A stretch of DNA of 64,000 nt from Bin87 sp963668585. GTDB lineage: Bacteria; Chloroflexota; Dehalococcoidia; Lucifugimonadales; UBA3495. The DNA is taken from contig OY764869.1 of NCBI GenBank assembly GCA_963668585.1, forward strand, positions 3,534,001 through 3,598,000, read 5' to 3'. How positions within the stretch are numbered: the first letter of the stretch is position 1; each line of letters begins with the position of its first letter. Positions 53,801-62,628 of this stretch are shown here, one piece after another. Both the position numbers and the translations under genes were made by a program. The notes under the pieces were generated by a model. The model ran no database searches. It worked only from the letters and a program-made list of their open reading frames with translations, and was not told where the DNA came from.

Positions 53801-53969
53801 GGGGCGGGTTTGAAACCCGCCCCTACTTTTGTGTGGGCAAGGCCTGTACCGTTACTTGAACGCCGGGGAGCGGACTACGGTGTCGACCGACAATAATCTA
53901 ATGGGGCGGGTTTGAAACCCGCCCCTACTTTTGTGTGGGCAAGTGCCGTATCGTTACTTGAACGCCGGG
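53766..53969. repeat. 102-bp tandem duplication including a gene end
   Basis: Two copies (53766-53867 and 53868-53969) start with GAGCGGACTACGGTGTCGAC. Each contains the palindrome GGGGCGGGTTTGAAACCCGC followed by CCCTACTTTT, and ends in GTTACTTGAACGCCGGG. That end is the reverse complement of the last codons and stop of the minus-strand LLM gene (53954). The copies differ at only a few positions, so the event is recent. The palindrome plus TTTT could terminate plus-strand transcripts. Confidence 0.85.
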
Positions 53970-55102
53970 AAAACGTGCTTGCCGAACATTTCTATGGACT
54001 CCATGACCTTGTCATGGCCCACGGTTTCGGTGGCCATCAGGAACTGCAGTTGGTCAACACCGGTGGCTTCGTGGAGTTTGGCGGACTTGATGCAACTGTC
54101 GGGGTCGCCGGCGACGATCACTCCGCGGTCGGCCAGGGTATCTGCGTCGAACTCTTCCCAGATCTTCTGCGCCAGAGCGGTGCCGCCGGACAGGTCCACT
54201 GAGCCGTCCGCCTCGCCGTCGCCGCCTTCGGAAGCATCGATGTATCGGGAGAAGTTCTGCTGCAGATGATCGGGGATGCCACCCCACTGGTCGAGCAGGC
54301 GGGCGTACACGTCCTTCTGGTCCTGCACGTAGGGACGGCCGGGGCCGAAGAAGGTCTTGAGAGAATCGGCGCAGAGCTGACGGGTGGCGCTGTTGTCCGC
54401 GCCGCAGAGGCCGAAGATGGAACTCAGCCACTGGTCGTTGACGAACTGCCCGACCGGCTTTGCCTTCTTGACGTTCTCCCGGTACGCGGCGATGTGCGGC
54501 TCCAGCACCGACGGCGCGCTGACACCCAAAGCCATGACGCCGATGCCCCGCTCGGCGGCCAGTTCGTAGGTGGCGGGCTGCAACGCGGCAACCCAGATGG
54601 GCGGGTGCGGCTGCTGGTAGGGCTTGGGCAGCACCTGCCGGGGCGGCACGTTCCAGAACCTGCCTTCCCACTCGAAATAATCGGACTTCCAGATTTCGGG
54701 GATCATCTTCAGGGACTCTTCCCACATCTCGCGGGTGTCTCGGGGGTCGATTCCCATGCCCGTCTGCTCGTAGGCGGCGCTGCGGCCGGTGCCCATGTCC
54801 ACCCTGCCGTTGGTCAGGTGGTCAACCATGGCGACGCGTTCGGCGACGCGGACGGGATGGTGGTAGGGCAGGATGACAACGCCGAACCCCAGGCGGATGC
54901 GCTTGGTCAACTTGCTCAGCGCGCCGAAGATCACCTCCGGGCACGGGGACATGCTGAACGTGGTGAGGAAATGGTGTTCCACGAACCAGACGTAGTCGAA
55001 TCCCATCTCGTCGGCCAGGCAGACCTGCTCGATGGTTTCCTCAATGACCGCGTGGTCGTCCAGTTCCGGACGTTGCATTTCGTAGGCCAGGCCGAATTTC
55101 AT
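53954..55102 (-). CDS. Luciferase-like monooxygenase family protein (LLM), second copy
   Basis: 382 residues, same fold as the gene at 52602 but only distantly similar (DEMGFDYVWFVEHHFLTTFS, GVVILPYHHPVRVAERVAMV, DHLTNGRVDMGTGR), typical of the bacterial alkanal/F420 subgroup. AAGGGAG precedes the ATG. Its last codons and TAA lie inside the 102-bp tandem duplication. Substrate unknown. Confidence 0.88.
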   Translation of the reverse strand: MKFGLAYEMQRPELDDHAVIEETIEQVCLADEMGFDYVWFVEHHFLTTFSMSPCPEVIFGALSKLTKRIRLGFGVVILPYHHPVRVAERVAMVDHLTNGRVDMGTGRSAAYEQTGMGIDPRDTREMWEESLKMIPEIWKSDYFEWEGRFWNVPPRQVLPKPYQQPHPPIWVAALQPATYELAAERGIGVMALGVSAPSVLEPHIAAYRENVKKAKPVGQFVNDQWLSSIFGLCGADNSATRQLCADSLKTFFGPGRPYVQDQKDVYARLLDQWGGIPDHLQQNFSRYIDASEGGDGEADGSVDLSGGTALAQKIWEEFDADTLADRGVIVAGDPDSCIKSAKLHEATGVDQLQFLMATETVGHDKVMESIEMFGKHVFPAFK

Positions 55103-55211
55103 GGTGAATTGCTCCCTTGGTGATGGCGGATGTCGAGATTGTACTGCCGTGGGTGTGCGGGGGCAATGTTAGAATTGTCGGGCCCCCTGATAGGTACGCA
55201 GGAGAAACAAT

Positions 55212-56036
55212 ATGCAATCCAATCGTTACGTCGGCCTCTGCGCCACGATTGCCGCCCTCACGCTGTTCATGTTCGTGATCGCGTGCGGCGGGGAACCGGC
55301 CGAACCCGCTGCGGCGCCGGAGCCAACAGCCGAGGTCGTTGAGACCGCCACGGCGGCGGCCACTGCCACCGCGTCTGCCCCGGCCACCAGTGCGGCCACA
55401 GCCGCAGCCGCAGCCACCACCGCACCGCCAGCAACGGAAGCGATGGCGGCGCCAACGGAATCCCCCACCGAAGCGATGGCGATGGACAGCGGCCTGACGG
55501 TGTTCACCCTTGGCGAGGGCACGGTTGCCCGCTACAAGGTTGAGGAGGTGCTGGCGAACACCGGGTTCAAGATCGCCACCGGCGAAACGTCGGACGTGGC
55601 GGGAAGCATCACGTTTGACGCGGACGGCGCGGTGGTCGCCGACGAGAGCCGCATCGCGGTTCAGGCTGCTACGCTGCAGACGGACAGCGACCGGCGCGAC
55701 GGCTATGTACGCAACCGAACGCTGGAGACCGATACCTACCCTGAGGTGGTGTTCCAGCCCACGTCGATAGACGGATTGCCCGAGTCGCTCGCCGATGCTT
55801 CCGGACCCGTAGAGTTCACCATCACCGGCGACCTGACTGTGAAGGACCAAACGCGGGAACTGACATGGGATGCAATGGCCGACTTCGCCGGCGATGGCAC
55901 AGTGAGCGGGTTCGCCAGCGTCGATTTCACCTTCGACGATTTCGGCATGACCAAGCCCAGCGTCGCGATTGTTCTCAGCGTGGAGGACACCATCCTGCTG
56001 GAACTGGACCTCGCGGGTTCGATTATGCTGCAGTGA
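55212..56036 (+). CDS. YceI-like lipoprotein
   Basis: 274 residues. Lipoprotein signal with lipobox VIAC (Cys near 25), then an Ala/Thr/Pro linker to about 90 and a YceI domain (VARYKVEEVLAN, GSITFDADGAVVADESRIAV, YVRNRTLETDTYPEVVFQ, ITGDLTVKDQTREL). YceI domains form a lipocalin-like pocket that binds isoprenoids or fatty amides. GTACGCAGGAGAA lies before the ATG. Its 3' end overlaps the convergent M24 peptidase by 14 bases. Confidence 0.88.
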   Translation: MQSNRYVGLCATIAALTLFMFVIACGGEPAEPAAAPEPTAEVVETATAAATATASAPATSAATAAAAATTAPPATEAMAAPTESPTEAMAMDSGLTVFTLGEGTVARYKVEEVLANTGFKIATGETSDVAGSITFDADGAVVADESRIAVQAATLQTDSDRRDGYVRNRTLETDTYPEVVFQPTSIDGLPESLADASGPVEFTITGDLTVKDQTRELTWDAMADFAGDGTVSGFASVDFTFDDFGMTKPSVAIVLSVEDTILLELDLAGSIMLQ

Positions 56037-57201
56037 TCAGGACGATTTCGCGCTGCACCGGGGACGATGCGTAGGGGCCGTCCTCACTCATGTAGGCGTC
56101 GATTTCGGAACGGACGCCGAACTCGGGGAGATAGATGCCCGGTTCGATGGAGAACCCAACACCGGGTATGATGCGGCGGGTATCGTGGGTCTCGAAGTTG
56201 TCCAGGTTGACGCCTTCGCCATGCACGGTGTGATAGATGCTGTGACCCAATCGGTGGGTGAAGTAGTCGCCGTAGCCACGTTCGTTGATGTACCGGCGGG
56301 CCACGTCGTCGGCCTGCCAGCCCTGGATCGGGTCGCCGGCCGAGTGTGCATCCCGCAGGAAGGCGAGGGCCGCATCGCGCGCGCCCAGCACGATGTCGAA
56401 AACCTGGCGGTGGCGGGCGGGCGGATTGTCGCCCACGTAGGCAGTCCAGGTGATGTCGGCGTACACGCTGCCGGGGATGTCCTCACGCGCCCAGAGGTCG
56501 ATCAGGACCCAATCGCCGGCTGACATGACGCTGCTGCCTTCTCCGGCCGGCTCATAGTGCGGGTCGGAGCAATGGGCGTTGGTGGACACGATGGGGCCGT
56601 CGGTCGTGGTGAGGCCCTCTTCGCGGAACCGGCGGCGGATGAATTCGGCGATTTCGAACTCGGTGACACCCTGGGCGAGACGTTGGCCGATCTGCGCGAA
56701 GGCCTCGTTGACAATTCGGCCGAGGGTGTCGGCGGAGCGGCGATGGCCGGCCAGTTGCTCCGGCGACCAGCGCTGGGTGGCGTACTGCATCAGGTCCGCC
56801 GAGGAAACGACCTCCGGGCCCATGCTCCGTACCAGTTCGACGGTGCCGGCGTCCACGCGGGACACGCGGGGCAGGCTGTTGTGCGGCGAATATTCCATTG
56901 CGACGCGAGACGCGCCGGCCAGGGTGTCCGCCAAGGCGGTTTCGAGCCTGGAGCGGCTACTGTACACGACAGTTTGCACTCCGGCATCGGCGAACTTGCC
57001 GGCGTCCACATGGTGGGTGAGCAGGCTGGCCTGGCCGGATGCGGGAACGTAGAGGAATACCGGACGAGTTACGTGGCCGGACGGCGCGGCAATCTGACCC
57101 AGGACAGGATTGCAGCCCAGGTAATCGTAGATGAGCCAGCCGGACAGGGTCTCACTTTGCAGGTATTCCTGGGCGTCCTGGAGCATTCGCGCGTTGGCCA
57201 T
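56023..57201 (-). CDS. M24 family metallopeptidase (Xaa-Pro peptidase-like)
   Basis: 392 residues. N-terminal creatinase-like domain (1-150), then the pita-bread catalytic domain. Metal ligands are seen in VLIDLWAREDIP and ADITWTAYVG (Asp pair), HRLGHSIYHTVHGEG (His), FSIEPGIYLPEFGVRSE (Glu) and the final Glu of the RSEIDAYM region. AGGAGGAATCC precedes the ATG. Possible aminopeptidase P, dipeptidase or creatinase-like activity. Confidence 0.86.
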   Translation of the reverse strand: MANARMLQDAQEYLQSETLSGWLIYDYLGCNPVLGQIAAPSGHVTRPVFLYVPASGQASLLTHHVDAGKFADAGVQTVVYSSRSRLETALADTLAGASRVAMEYSPHNSLPRVSRVDAGTVELVRSMGPEVVSSADLMQYATQRWSPEQLAGHRRSADTLGRIVNEAFAQIGQRLAQGVTEFEIAEFIRRRFREEGLTTTDGPIVSTNAHCSDPHYEPAGEGSSVMSAGDWVLIDLWAREDIPGSVYADITWTAYVGDNPPARHRQVFDIVLGARDAALAFLRDAHSAGDPIQGWQADDVARRYINERGYGDYFTHRLGHSIYHTVHGEGVNLDNFETHDTRRIIPGVGFSIEPGIYLPEFGVRSEIDAYMSEDGPYASSPVQREIVLITAA

Positions 57202-57233
57202 TGGATTCCTCCTGCTTCGCTGCCGTCCGGGTT

Positions 57234-58040
57234 TCAGACGTAGTAATGTCGGTGGATGCCTCCGTCCACGATGACGCTCGCGCCGGTCATGTAGGACGCC
57301 TGATCCGAGGCGATCATGGAAACTATGTTCCCTATCTCGCAGGGTTCAGCCATTCGGTGCATGGGGGATTCGGCTTCATACTTCTGGCGCGACGCTTCGA
57401 GGGCATCGGTGTGGGCGCCGTCGGCATCCCGGTGGTTCTTGTCGGCTTCCCCGTTGGGATCGTGAACTCCGGCATAGATTATGTTGTTAACCGTGATGTT
57501 TTGCGACGCAAGCTCGGAGGCCAGCCCCTTGAAATACGCCAGCATCGGAGCGAGGCTCAGGGACGACAGGGTGTTTCCGGGCGAAGACTCAATCGCCGAG
57601 AAGGGTATGAGGTTGATGATGCGCCCCTTGCCAAGGCGTTTCATATGAGGGAGGACCTCACGGGTCAGTTGAACGGTGGTGAGGAAGTTTCCGGCGATGG
57701 CAGGCTCAATGTTCTCGTCGTCCAGATCCACCGCCGGCGTCGCGGGCAGTTCCTGAACGGTGGTGACCAGGACTCCGATATCATTCTGGCGGTGCAGGGT
57801 TTCCCGCACGATGCGATGGATGTCGCGCGTCCGGTTGACGTCCCCGATGACGGCTCGGAAACGCTCCTGGGGAATTGACATGCGCGCCAACTCCAACTCG
57901 ACGTGGTGCATGAGGTAGCTGTCAGGGGCCGTCAACGACAGGATCGCTCCCTCCTTGGCCAGCGACGCAGCCGTAGCGGTGGCGATCGCCAGATGGGAGT
58001 TCACCACCAAGGCGACGGTGTCATGCAAACCCAGATCCAT
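57234..58040 (-). CDS. SDR-fold protein lacking the cofactor and catalytic motifs
   Basis: 268 residues with a full-length SDR layout (DVNRTRDIHRIVRETLHRQ, GRIINLIPFSAIESSPGN, ITVNNIIYAGVHDP, GASVIVDGG tail). The glycine-rich TGxxxGxG is replaced by NSHLAIATA. The Tyr and Lys of YxxxK fall at positions reading L and P (SLAPMLAYFKGLA). It is probably a pseudoenzyme, perhaps binding a CoA ester or pairing with an active partner. It lies in one minus-strand row with the CaiB-type transferase (33-base gap) and the M24 peptidase. Confidence 0.78.
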   Translation of the reverse strand: MDLGLHDTVALVVNSHLAIATATAASLAKEGAILSLTAPDSYLMHHVELELARMSIPQERFRAVIGDVNRTRDIHRIVRETLHRQNDIGVLVTTVQELPATPAVDLDDENIEPAIAGNFLTTVQLTREVLPHMKRLGKGRIINLIPFSAIESSPGNTLSSLSLAPMLAYFKGLASELASQNITVNNIIYAGVHDPNGEADKNHRDADGAHTDALEASRQKYEAESPMHRMAEPCEIGNIVSMIASDQASYMTGASVIVDGGIHRHYYV

Positions 58041-58073
58041 CTACCCACCTTCCGTTGCTATCACAGTCCGAGG

Positions 58074-59270
58074 TCAGATCACGCCGGACGAGGCCAGTTG
58101 ATCCACGTCGGCATCCGAATAACCCAACCCCTTGAGGATCTGGTGGTTATGCTCACCGAGCAACGGCGGGTGTTGATCCAGGCCGCCCGGGGTTGCCGAG
58201 AACTTGATGGGCAGGCCGGTCTGCTTGACGCTGCCGAGCGTGGGGTGAGGTATTTCGAGGAGCATTTCCCGGTGGAGCACCTGGGGATCGTTGAAAACGT
58301 CGGCGAGGTCATTGATGGGGCCGGCCGGCACGCTGACAGCCTGGAGGTCGGCCACCCAATCGTCGGCGTCCCTGGCGAGGAAAAATTCCTGGAGCAGCGG
58401 CACCAACCTGGAGCGGTTGTTAACGCGCGCGCCATTGTTGACGTAGTCGGGGTGTTCGTGCAGGTCCATGCGGTTGATGCCTTCGCAGAAGCGGTCCCAG
58501 AGACGGTCGGAACCGACGGCGACGTTGAAGTACTTGCCGTCCTTGCCCATGAAGGCCTGGTAAGGCACCAGCGTGGGATGGGCGGCGCCCAAACGCTGCG
58601 GCGCTTCGCCGGTGGCGAAGTAGTAGCCGGCCTGATAGGTCATCCAAGCCACCTGAGCGTCCAGCATGGAGAGGTCGATGTACTGGCCCTGACCGTTGCC
58701 GTCGTTGGAATCGCGATGGTAGAGAGCGGACATGACGGCGAAGGCGGCCCACATGCCGGCACCGATGTCGGCCACGGCGATGCCAACCTTCTGGGGATCA
58801 CCGCCGAGATCTCCGGTGATGCTCATGATACCGCTGATGCCCTGCATGATCTGGTCATAGGCGGGACGATTGCGGTAGGGTCCGGTGGCGCCGAAACCGG
58901 AGATGGAACAATAGACGATGCCCGGGTTGACCTTCTTGACGTCTTCGTAGCTCAGGTTGAAGTTGGGCATGACGTCGGGGGTGAAGTTTTCGACGATCAC
59001 GTCCGCGTCCGCGGCCAGCTTCAGGAAAATCTGCTGGGCCTTTTCGTCCCGCAGATTGAGGGTGATGCTGCGCTTGTTGCGGTTGACGGAAAGGAAATAA
59101 GCGGACTCTTCGCCGATGAAGGGCGGGCCCCATTTGCGAGTGTCATCGCCGGCGCCGGGACGCTCGATTTTGATGACATCAGCGCCGTAGTCTCCGAGCA
59201 TGGTGGCGCAGAATGGGCCGGCCAGGGCACGGGTCAGGTCGAGCACCTTGATTCCATCTAACGGTTTCAT
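58074..59270 (-). CDS. CaiB/BaiF family CoA-transferase (type III)
   Basis: 398 residues. Formyl-CoA/carnitine-CoA-transferase type; conserved blocks: VLDLTRALAGPFCATMLGDY, RNKRSITLNLRDEKAQQIF, catalytic Asp in VGIAVADIGAGM (near 165), GYYFATGEAPQRLG. It moves CoA between organic acids. Together with SDR and MaoC proteins in this window it suggests degradation of CoA-activated acids, but the substrate is unknown. Confidence 0.92.
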   Translation of the reverse strand: MKPLDGIKVLDLTRALAGPFCATMLGDYGADVIKIERPGAGDDTRKWGPPFIGEESAYFLSVNRNKRSITLNLRDEKAQQIFLKLAADADVIVENFTPDVMPNFNLSYEDVKKVNPGIVYCSISGFGATGPYRNRPAYDQIMQGISGIMSITGDLGGDPQKVGIAVADIGAGMWAAFAVMSALYHRDSNDGNGQGQYIDLSMLDAQVAWMTYQAGYYFATGEAPQRLGAAHPTLVPYQAFMGKDGKYFNVAVGSDRLWDRFCEGINRMDLHEHPDYVNNGARVNNRSRLVPLLQEFFLARDADDWVADLQAVSVPAGPINDLADVFNDPQVLHREMLLEIPHPTLGSVKQTGLPIKFSATPGGLDQHPPLLGEHNHQILKGLGYSDADVDQLASSGVI

Positions 59271-59474
59271 ATTGCAGTAGCACCTCCGCCTATGCCGCCG
59301 CGCTCGGCGTTTCCGTTCACGCGGCGGGCGACATTATACCGCAACATTACGGAGACTCGCACGGAAATGGCACGTTCCGGCCGTTGGCCGCCGATCCGCG
59401 CGATTGCGGCAAAACCACCACCACAACGGATGATAGAATAGGATGCGAATCAGGGAACAGCCGGCGAATCGCAA

Positions 59475-60089
59475 ATGGACAAAGTTTTCATCTATTGGGA
59501 CAACTCCAACATCTTCATCAGCGCTCAACAGGTGGCAATCGAGCGCGAAGGCGAAACCGCGCGCTACCGGACGCGGATCCACTTTCGCAATCTGCTGGAA
59601 TTGGCGCACGCCGGCCGCGAAGTTGAGCACGCTGTGGCCGTTGGTTCGGTGCCGCCTGAATTGCGCCATGTGTGGAACCGATTGGAGAGCGAAGGAGTAA
59701 CGGTCCACCTTCTTGAACGCGGCGCGATGGACGGCAGAGAGCAAGGGGTGGATCAAACCTTGCAAACCGCAATGTTGCGCGATGCATTCGATTACAACGG
59801 AAACCCGGGCGTCGCCGTGTTGCTCACTGGGGACGGCGCCGGTTTTGTGGATGGTGTCGGTTTTCACGCGGATCTGGAACGGATGCACCGCCGAGGTTGG
59901 TTGATTGAAGTGCTGTCGTGGCGGCACAGTTGCAATCCCCGGATGCGCGAGTGGGCGGAAGAGAACGGCAAATTCATCGCTTTGGACGATTTTTACAACA
60001 GCGTTACCTACCTTGAACCGCCGGCTCCAGGTAGGCCAATTGCCGACTCGCGCGACCCGGTTCCGGTCAATTTGACCCTGCGCCCTTGA
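59475..60089 (+). CDS. NYN-domain (PIN-like) RNase family protein
   Basis: 204 residues. Acidic motifs of the NYN/LabA-like PIN fold: FIYWDNSNIFIS at the N-terminus, RGAMDGREQGVDQTLQ, and VLLTGDGAG near 120. Could act on RNA; the family includes LabA-type and Zc3h12a-like nucleases. It is closed by a good terminator at 60120. No obvious operon partner. Confidence 0.8.
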   Translation: MDKVFIYWDNSNIFISAQQVAIEREGETARYRTRIHFRNLLELAHAGREVEHAVAVGSVPPELRHVWNRLESEGVTVHLLERGAMDGREQGVDQTLQTAMLRDAFDYNGNPGVAVLLTGDGAGFVDGVGFHADLERMHRRGWLIEVLSWRHSCNPRMREWAEENGKFIALDDFYNSVTYLEPPAPGRPIADSRDPVPVNLTLRP

Positions 60090-60119
60090 TGACCCGACCG
60101 GCCTGCTCCCCCCACGTAA

Positions 60120-60146
60120 GGGCGGCCGCAATGGCCGCCCGTTTTT
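60120..60146 (+). terminator. Rho-independent terminator
   Basis: An 8-bp perfect stem GGGCGGCC / GGCCGCCC with loop GCAAT, followed by GTTTTT. It lies 31 bases after the NYN gene stop, ending that gene before the Mo-enzyme gene. Confidence 0.85.
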
Positions 60147-60212
60147 CTGACCCTGACTATGGTAAGATTCGGCCATTGCTCAAACTCCGTTTTCGACATC
60201 ACGAGGTGAACC

Positions 60213-62546
60213 ATGACCACCACTCAGCAATCCGCCGCCACCAATGGATACAGCGTCATTGGCAGCCGACCCATACGACACGACGGGATCGACAAGGTCA
60301 CCGGCCGCGCACAGTACGGCGCCGACCTGCGGCTGCCCAACATGCTGCACGCCAAGGTCCTGCGCAGCCCGCACGCCCACGCCCGCATCAAGAGCATCGA
60401 CACCAGCAAAGCGGAGGCGATGCCCGGCGTCCACGCGGTGGTCACGTCTGCCGATTTCCCGCAGGCAACCGGCCGCGTCATTGACCTGGGCGAAGGGGCA
60501 ATGATCAACCCCAAGTTCCTCAGCAACAACTGCCTGGCGGCCGAGAAGGCGTTGTACAAAGGCCACGCCATCGCCGCGGTGGCCGCCGACAGCGCCCATG
60601 AGGCCGAACTGGCCCTGGCCCTCATCGAGGTTGAATATGAGGTGCTGACGCCGGTTCAGGACGTGCTGGAAGCCATGCGCGACGACGCTCCGCTGGTACA
60701 CGAACGCCTGGCCAACCTCAACGACCCCAATGTGCGGCCCGGCGGACTGATGGCCGACAGCGATTCCGGCAAGACCGGCAACGTCCCCAACCGCTACTTC
60801 TACGAGACCGGCGACCTGGAAGCAGGCTTCGCCGCCGCCGACGTGGTGATTGAGCGCGAGTTCCGCACCAAGGCCGTACACCAGGGTTACATCGAACCCC
60901 ACGCGGCGACGGCGTTGTGGAACGCCGACGACTCGCTACACCTGTGGTGCAGCAGCCAGGGCCACTTCAACGTCCGCGACCAGACGGCCACCGTCCTGGG
61001 CATGCCGGTGTCCAAGGTGCTGGTGACCCAGCTTGAGATCGGCGGCGGATTCGGCGGCAAGACGCTGGTGTACCTGGAACCCGTGGCGGCGATGCTGTCG
61101 AAGAAGACCGGACGCCCGGTGAAGGTCCAGATGTCCCGCACCGAGGTTTTCGAGGGCACGGGCCCCACCTCGGGCGGCTACCTGAGGGTGAAGATGGGCG
61201 CGACCAACGACGGCAAAATCACCGCCGCCGACGTTTCGCTCTATTACGAAGCCGGAGCGTTCCCCGGCTCACCGGTGAATCCGGGAGCCCAGTGCGCCCT
61301 GTCGTGCTACAACATCGAAAACGGACGCATCGAAGCGGCGGACGTGGTGTTGAACCACCCCAAGACCGCGGCGTATCGCGCCCCCGGCTCGCCGGCCGCA
61401 GCCTTCGCCGTAGAGTCGGTAGTTGACGAGATCTGCGAGCAGATCGGCATGGACAAGATGGACTTCCGCACGCAGAACGGCGCCAAGCAGGGCGACCGGC
61501 GCGTCACCGGCCCGCAGTTCGGCAGCATCGGCTGGCTGGAAACCGTCCAGGCCGGACGCGAGCACGACCACTGGAACGCGCCGATTGACCGATCGCCCGA
61601 AGCGGAGGGCAAGAAGGTCGGCCGGGGCGTCGCGGGCGGCTTCTGGTTCAACGGCACCGGGCCGGCCAGCGCCATCGTGAGCGTGCTGGCCGACGGCACC
61701 GTGAGCCTGGTCGAGGGTTCGCCCGACATCGGCGGCAGCCGCGCCGTGGCCGCCATGCACGTCGCAGAAGTTTTGGGTCTGGCCGCCGAGGACGTGTCCC
61801 CCGCCGTGGGCGATACCAACTCCATCGGCTGGACTTCCATGACCGGCGGCAGCGGCGTGGCCTTCAAGACGGGCTGGGCATCCTACGAGGCGGCCCAGGA
61901 CGTGAAGCAGCAGATGATCAATCGCGCCGCCCGCATCTGGGACATTGAGCCGGATAACGTGGAATACGCCGACGGCGTGATCCAGCACAAGTCGGAGCCC
62001 GAACTGCGGTTCACATTCCAGCAGTTGGCGTCGCGGCTCAATGGCACCGGCGGCCCCATCGTTGGGCGGGCCAATGTGTCGCCCACGGGCGTCGGAGGGG
62101 CCTACGCGCTGCACATCGCCGACGTGGCGGTGGACGTGGACACCGGCAAGGTGGACATCCTGCGCTACACCGCCATCCAGGACGCCGGCACGGCGATCCA
62201 CCCGTCCTACGTGGAGGGTCAGATCCAGGGTGGCGCGGTGCAGGGCATCGGCTGGGCGCTGAACGAGGAGTACTTCTTCAACGACGACGGACAGATGCAG
62301 AACTCCAGCTTCCTGGACTACCGGATGCCCACGGCGCTGGACCTGCCGATGATCGACACGGTGGTGGTGGAGGTGCCCAACCCCGGGCATCCCTACGGCG
62401 TGCGGGGCGTGGGTGAGGTGCCCATCGTGCCGCCCATGGCCGCCATCGCCAACGCCATCCACGACGCCACCGGCGTGCGGATGTTGAACCTGCCGATGAA
62501 CCCCGGCGCAGTGCTGGAAGCGCTGTGGGAGCAGAACGGGGGATAA
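60213..62546 (+). CDS. Xanthine-dehydrogenase-family molybdopterin-binding large subunit
   Basis: 777 residues with the two-domain large subunit of the molybdenum hydroxylase family (aldehyde/xanthine/CO dehydrogenase type). N-terminal KVTGRAQYGADLRLPNMLHA; FeS-to-Mo interface GGGFGGKTL; AYRAPGSPAAAFAVES in the place of the usual AYRGxGxP; C-terminal YGVRGVGEVPIVPP with the catalytic-Glu motif GVGE. No [2Fe-2S] or FAD subunit gene adjoins it (upstream is a NYN gene behind a terminator, downstream a DUF4268-type gene). It needs a Moco from moeA at 11844 or elsewhere. Substrate unknown. Confidence 0.92.
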   Translation: MTTTQQSAATNGYSVIGSRPIRHDGIDKVTGRAQYGADLRLPNMLHAKVLRSPHAHARIKSIDTSKAEAMPGVHAVVTSADFPQATGRVIDLGEGAMINPKFLSNNCLAAEKALYKGHAIAAVAADSAHEAELALALIEVEYEVLTPVQDVLEAMRDDAPLVHERLANLNDPNVRPGGLMADSDSGKTGNVPNRYFYETGDLEAGFAAADVVIEREFRTKAVHQGYIEPHAATALWNADDSLHLWCSSQGHFNVRDQTATVLGMPVSKVLVTQLEIGGGFGGKTLVYLEPVAAMLSKKTGRPVKVQMSRTEVFEGTGPTSGGYLRVKMGATNDGKITAADVSLYYEAGAFPGSPVNPGAQCALSCYNIENGRIEAADVVLNHPKTAAYRAPGSPAAAFAVESVVDEICEQIGMDKMDFRTQNGAKQGDRRVTGPQFGSIGWLETVQAGREHDHWNAPIDRSPEAEGKKVGRGVAGGFWFNGTGPASAIVSVLADGTVSLVEGSPDIGGSRAVAAMHVAEVLGLAAEDVSPAVGDTNSIGWTSMTGGSGVAFKTGWASYEAAQDVKQQMINRAARIWDIEPDNVEYADGVIQHKSEPELRFTFQQLASRLNGTGGPIVGRANVSPTGVGGAYALHIADVAVDVDTGKVDILRYTAIQDAGTAIHPSYVEGQIQGGAVQGIGWALNEEYFFNDDGQMQNSSFLDYRMPTALDLPMIDTVVVEVPNPGHPYGVRGVGEVPIVPPMAAIANAIHDATGVRMLNLPMNPGAVLEALWEQNGG

Positions 62547-62574
62547 TCCCGCCGGCGCACTCCGTTGGTAGAAT

Positions 62575-62602
62575 GTAGGGGCGGATGATTATCCGCCCCT
62601 AC
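62575..62602. repeat. GTAG...CTAC dispersed palindrome (copy 5)
   Basis: GTAGGGGCGGATGA / TTATCCGCCCCTAC, a perfect 28-bp palindrome 28 bases after the Mo-enzyme stop, able to form a terminator-like hairpin. Confidence 0.8.
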
Positions 62603-62628
62603 GCCGCTTACCGATCAGGACATGACAA

